From the NCBI RefSeq assembly GCF_000189255.1, contig NZ_AEVS01000018.1:28834-92833 (forward strand): a DNA stretch of 64,000 bases, read 5' to 3'. This document shows, piece after piece, positions 61,747 to 64,000 of the stretch. The stretch comes from Vibrio brasiliensis LMG 20546 (GTDB lineage: Bacteria > Pseudomonadota > Gammaproteobacteria > Enterobacterales > Vibrionaceae). Position 1 is the stretch's first letter; every line of letters begins with the position of its first letter. A program made the translations under genes and the position numbers. The notes beneath the pieces are model-generated. The model saw only the letters and a list, made by a program, of their open reading frames with translations, was not told where the DNA came from and made no database searches.

Positions 61747-62442
61747 TTAAAAATTCCTGTATGCTCGAATGGCCTCGTTAAGCTTGGGCATAAAGCCCGG
61801 GTTATTACTTAGAAAATACTTCGAGATATAAAGTCCGAACTCTTTCTCTTGCTCTAGAATTATTTTGTAATCGCGAGTGTCATTTACGGTATCAAGAAAA
61901 GTTAATTCAGCAATTAGTATCGCGGTCACCGCTCCTGTATCTAGTTTCTCTTGCAGTTCATTAACCGACGTTGCTGCGAATACTTCTCGATAATCATTTG
62001 ATTTTAACCAATGGTGAGTATTGGTATTCAGCAGGCTAGCGACTGTAGAATGTTTTTTAAATGTCGCATCATAAGGGTTAAAGTTTGACGCACTACCCTG
62101 GCGAACGACCCATACCCAACGGTTGATCATTAATGGCTCTGAAAACTCAGCGTAAACATCACGTTCTGAGTTTTGTGATGCCATAAAGAAACCATCAGAA
62201 TGCTGCTTACGAAGCTCTTGCAATGCGCGGCCATGATTTGACGAAACGTGAATCGTATAACCAACCCCCATTGAATCCAGCACCTGCTTAACTGCTTCTG
62301 TTCCTATTCCGGATGGCACGCCATCAGAATCAATTTGGGTGTATGGAGGGAACTCAGGCACAAAAAAACGCATATCCTCAAAAGCGTATGCCTTCAGCGA
62401 AATAAGCATTGCAAGGGTTACTAGAACTAATCTATTTCTCAT
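61747..62442 (-). CDS. Periplasmic substrate-binding protein of the SBP_bac_3 (amino-acid) type
   Basis: I start at the ATG at 62442 (MRNRLVLVTLAMLISLKAYAF), because this gives a clean signal peptide; the open frame continues 66 bases upstream. The mature protein is about 210 residues, with MRFFVPEFPPYTQIDSDGVPSGIG (typical first ligand-binding loop) and LLNTNTHHWLKS. It has no permease or ATPase gene beside it, so it may be an orphan sensor-type or solute-binding protein. The ending PGFMPKLNEAIRAYRN is usual for the family. Ligand unknown. Confidence 0.82.
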   Translation of the reverse strand: MRNRLVLVTLAMLISLKAYAFEDMRFFVPEFPPYTQIDSDGVPSGIGTEAVKQVLDSMGVGYTIHVSSNHGRALQELRKQHSDGFFMASQNSERDVYAEFSEPLMINRWVWVVRQGSASNFNPYDATFKKHSTVASLLNTNTHHWLKSNDYREVFAATSVNELQEKLDTGAVTAILIAELTFLDTVNDTRDYKIILEQEKEFGLYISKYFLSNNPGFMPKLNEAIRAYRNF

Positions 62443-62497
62443 GTCGGTGTTTATATCCCAAAAACAAACCTTTTGATCATTATAGTATCTTACCCGT

Positions 62498-63328
62498 TCA
62501 CACCACACTCTGCGCAGCCCTCAAGCCCATCTGGTAACCTGCTTCAAGCTTATCTCTATCTGTCGTTAATCTTCCAACCGTAAAACTCTCTTCTGGGGCT
62601 ATAATCTTGATAGTGCAGTCTTCAGGAGGGTTGTGAATAAACTCTAGGGTTTGATTGTATTGTTCCGATCGTTTGAGCATCGCTTCCGCGAGCTGAGGAG
62701 TGTCATTCATCAGTCGACGCAACAGCCACTGAGCTTTTGGTGGTCGCTTCTTATAACCAAGCTTTTGCGACAATATCACTGTTATCTGTTTTGCTCCTCG
62801 CTTGTAAGCCTCAACAACGGGAATTGAGTCAGAAACTCCGCCATCGATCATCTTTCGCCCATTTACGCTTAAATGTGTGCGATAAGCCATTGGCAGTGAG
62901 CATGAAGCTTTAAGTAGAATCTCTAGATTAGCCTCATCGCCTAAAGTGTAGAGAGGCGCACCAGTTTCTACGTCCGTGGTAACCACATGGAAGGGTAAAG
63001 ACTGCTCAGTAAAGGCCTGCATGTCGTATGGGTTCTGCTGTGCAATATGCTCCCATAACCAGTCGAGATCTAACCAATGGCCACCTTTGGCAAACCTCTT
63101 AAAGTTAATAAACTCCGGTTGGCAAGAATAGTCAGCAATGATGGTATAGGTACGACCGCGCTGGCCAGATAACCATGAAGCAAGGTTGGTCGCGCCAGCC
63201 GATACGCCGACACAGAAATCAAAAGGGTTATAATCACGGTCAATAAAACCATCTAACACCCCAGCAGCAAATATGCCGCGCATCGCTCCACCTTCAACGA
63301 CCAAAGCATGTTTTGATTTCTTATCCAT
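62498..63328 (-). CDS. Patatin-like phospholipase (YjjU-like)
   Basis: A 276-residue patatin from the ATG at 63328 (MDKKSKHALVVEGG), with AAGGA upstream. The oxyanion loop is EGGAMRGIFAAGVLDG, the nucleophile Ser is in GVSAGATN (G-x-S-x-G) and the catalytic Asp in DGGVSDSIP. No signal peptide. The E. coli homologue YjjU is about 80 residues longer at the C-terminus. It should be an acyl hydrolase on membrane lipid. Preceded, 25 bases before the start, by a copy of the RAYT-associated repeat. Confidence 0.9.
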   Translation of the reverse strand: MDKKSKHALVVEGGAMRGIFAAGVLDGFIDRDYNPFDFCVGVSAGATNLASWLSGQRGRTYTIIADYSCQPEFINFKRFAKGGHWLDLDWLWEHIAQQNPYDMQAFTEQSLPFHVVTTDVETGAPLYTLGDEANLEILLKASCSLPMAYRTHLSVNGRKMIDGGVSDSIPVVEAYKRGAKQITVILSQKLGYKKRPPKAQWLLRRLMNDTPQLAEAMLKRSEQYNQTLEFIHNPPEDCTIKIIAPEESFTVGRLTTDRDKLEAGYQMGLRAAQSVV

Positions 63329-63353
63329 CTTATATCCTTCCCTCACTGTTTAC

Positions 63354-63520
63354 GGGTCTGTCCCTTCAACCCTACTAAACTAGTGGTCAGATGTGTAGAG
63401 AAATTGTAGATAATCAAATGCAGACGAGTGAAGAAACCATGATTCAACAGCACCTCCACTCACAAACTATTTCATAGCTCCCACACAACGACCAAACTAA
63501 CAATTATCGTGTCTGTCCCG
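63354..63520 (-). repeat. Two distant copies of the repeat near the patatin and clpP-like genes
   Basis: GGGTCTGTCCCTT (63354-63365) and CGTGTCTGTCCCG (63509-63520) share the CTGTCCC core of the transposase-associated repeat. The gap between patatin and the ClpP-like gene contains no gene. Confidence 0.7.
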
Positions 63521-63529
63521 ATAATAATT

Positions 63530-64000
63530 TCACGTTAATTGCTGTTGGCTCTCAATGATTTCGTTAACAATCCCGTAATCCACGGCCTCTTGTGCTGTCA
63601 TCCAGTGGTCTCTATCAATATCCTCCAACACTTTGTCCATATCCTGACCGGTCGCGTCTGAAATCACCTTGGCAATGCGGCGCTTCATTTTACTGATCTC
63701 TTCCATCTGGATAAGTATGTCACTCACCTGCCCCTGACTGCCGCCAGATGGCTGATGAATCATAAAACGGGTATTAGGTAGAGCGTATCGATTACACTTT
63801 TCAGCTGCGAGATAAATATGGGTGCCAGCACTAGCGACATAGCCAGTACCAATGATGATTACTTTGGAAGTAACAAACTTGATCATGTCATGAATCGAGT
63901 CACCTGACTCAACATGCCCACCCGGTGAGTTGATCATTATGGTGATATCTTCATTCGACACTGAATCAAGATACGCCAGGCTCCGGCAAACCTTCTCTGC
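63530..64000 (-). CDS. ClpP-like serine protease, partial (N-terminus outside the window)
   Basis: The frame is open to the right edge, so the true start is outside; at least 156 residues are present. ClpP landmarks are TIMINSPGGHVESGDSIHDMI, the nucleophile Ser in YVASAGTHI, His in FMIHQPSGG and Asp in DIDRDHWMTAQEAVDYGI, so the triad is complete. It resembles ClpP but is a paralogue: the main ClpP has GQAASMG, whereas this one has GYVASAG. The partner ATPase is unknown. It may act with ClpX/ClpA or independently. The end is ESQQQLT. Confidence 0.87.
   Translation of the reverse strand, partial: AEKVCRSLAYLDSVSNEDITIMINSPGGHVESGDSIHDMIKFVTSKVIIIGTGYVASAGTHIYLAAEKCNRYALPNTRFMIHQPSGGSQGQVSDILIQMEEISKMKRRIAKVISDATGQDMDKVLEDIDRDHWMTAQEAVDYGIVNEIIESQQQLT

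Noticed and set aside
61493-61750. An 85-residue open frame after the transposase
   Set aside because: It passes through the GGGACAG-type repeat copies, has a Cys-rich low-quality sequence, and no ribosome-binding site.

Overview
The window reads as a gammaproteobacterial chromosome of the genus Vibrio, most likely the secondary chromosome. The main reasons are a luxPQ pair whose LuxP keeps every autoinducer-2 contact residue at the V. harveyi numbering, a phaB-phaA-phaP-phaC cluster in Vibrio order, fabV as enoyl-ACP reductase, a class I HMG-CoA reductase, nrdDG, and several DUF-type small genes typical of Vibrionaceae. From memory, luxPQ, pha, nrdDG and the reductase lie on chromosome II in V. 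cholerae. The species cannot be fixed from the sequence alone. No rRNA, tRNA, CRISPR array, prophage or integron was seen.

Layout. 1-8.9 kb: the ybbAP ABC exporter (cut by the left edge) divergent from tesA, then fabV, a GAF/degenerate GGDEF/EAL phosphodiesterase, a COG3044-type ATPase, a GNAT acetyltransferase and a DnaJ-related protein. 9-16.2 kb: a 2-oxoglutarate/Fe(II) oxygenase, a DUF2238 membrane protein overlapping cutA, helicase IV, a YccS-like membrane protein and two small unknown genes. 16.3-24 kb: HMG-CoA reductase facing luxPQ, a TraF-like outer-membrane protein, a GIY-YIG protein and yceH. 24-31 kb: small unknown genes, an HD-GYP phosphodiesterase, an OmpA-like lipoprotein, a DsbA-like lipoprotein, an FKBP, a NUDIX hydrolase, a DTG-motif lipoprotein protease and an aromatic/aspartate aminotransferase. 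31-34 kb: anaerobic ribonucleotide reductase nrdDG with a clear NrdR box pair and a perfect FNR box upstream.

34-42.6 kb holds the most system-like region. A BigR/YgaV-type ArsR repressor heads an operon of two YeeE/YedE sulfur-transport subunits plus an RND pump and its adaptor. It is divergent from a DUF2892 protein and a CoA-disulfide reductase-rhodanese fusion. Three copies of ATTAG-N6-CTAAT overlap both promoters in the shared intergenic region. This looks like one persulfide-responsive regulon that includes an RND exporter.

42.7-49.3 kb: a 60-residue protein with an FNR-like site, an MFS transporter with a Thr/Cys-type amino-acid racemase, and the polyhydroxyalkanoate operon. 49.9-56 kb: a second RND pump with two adaptors, divergent from a TetR regulator. 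56-60 kb: a MerR-methyltransferase fusion whose promoter has a 19-bp spacer, a Crp/Fnr-type regulator, a TsgA-like transporter and deoD. 60.1-63.5 kb: a REP-associated tyrosine (Y1/HUH) transposase surrounded by about nine short GGGACAG-type repeats, with an amino-acid-binding-like protein and a patatin nearby. The window ends inside a ClpP-like protease gene on the minus strand.
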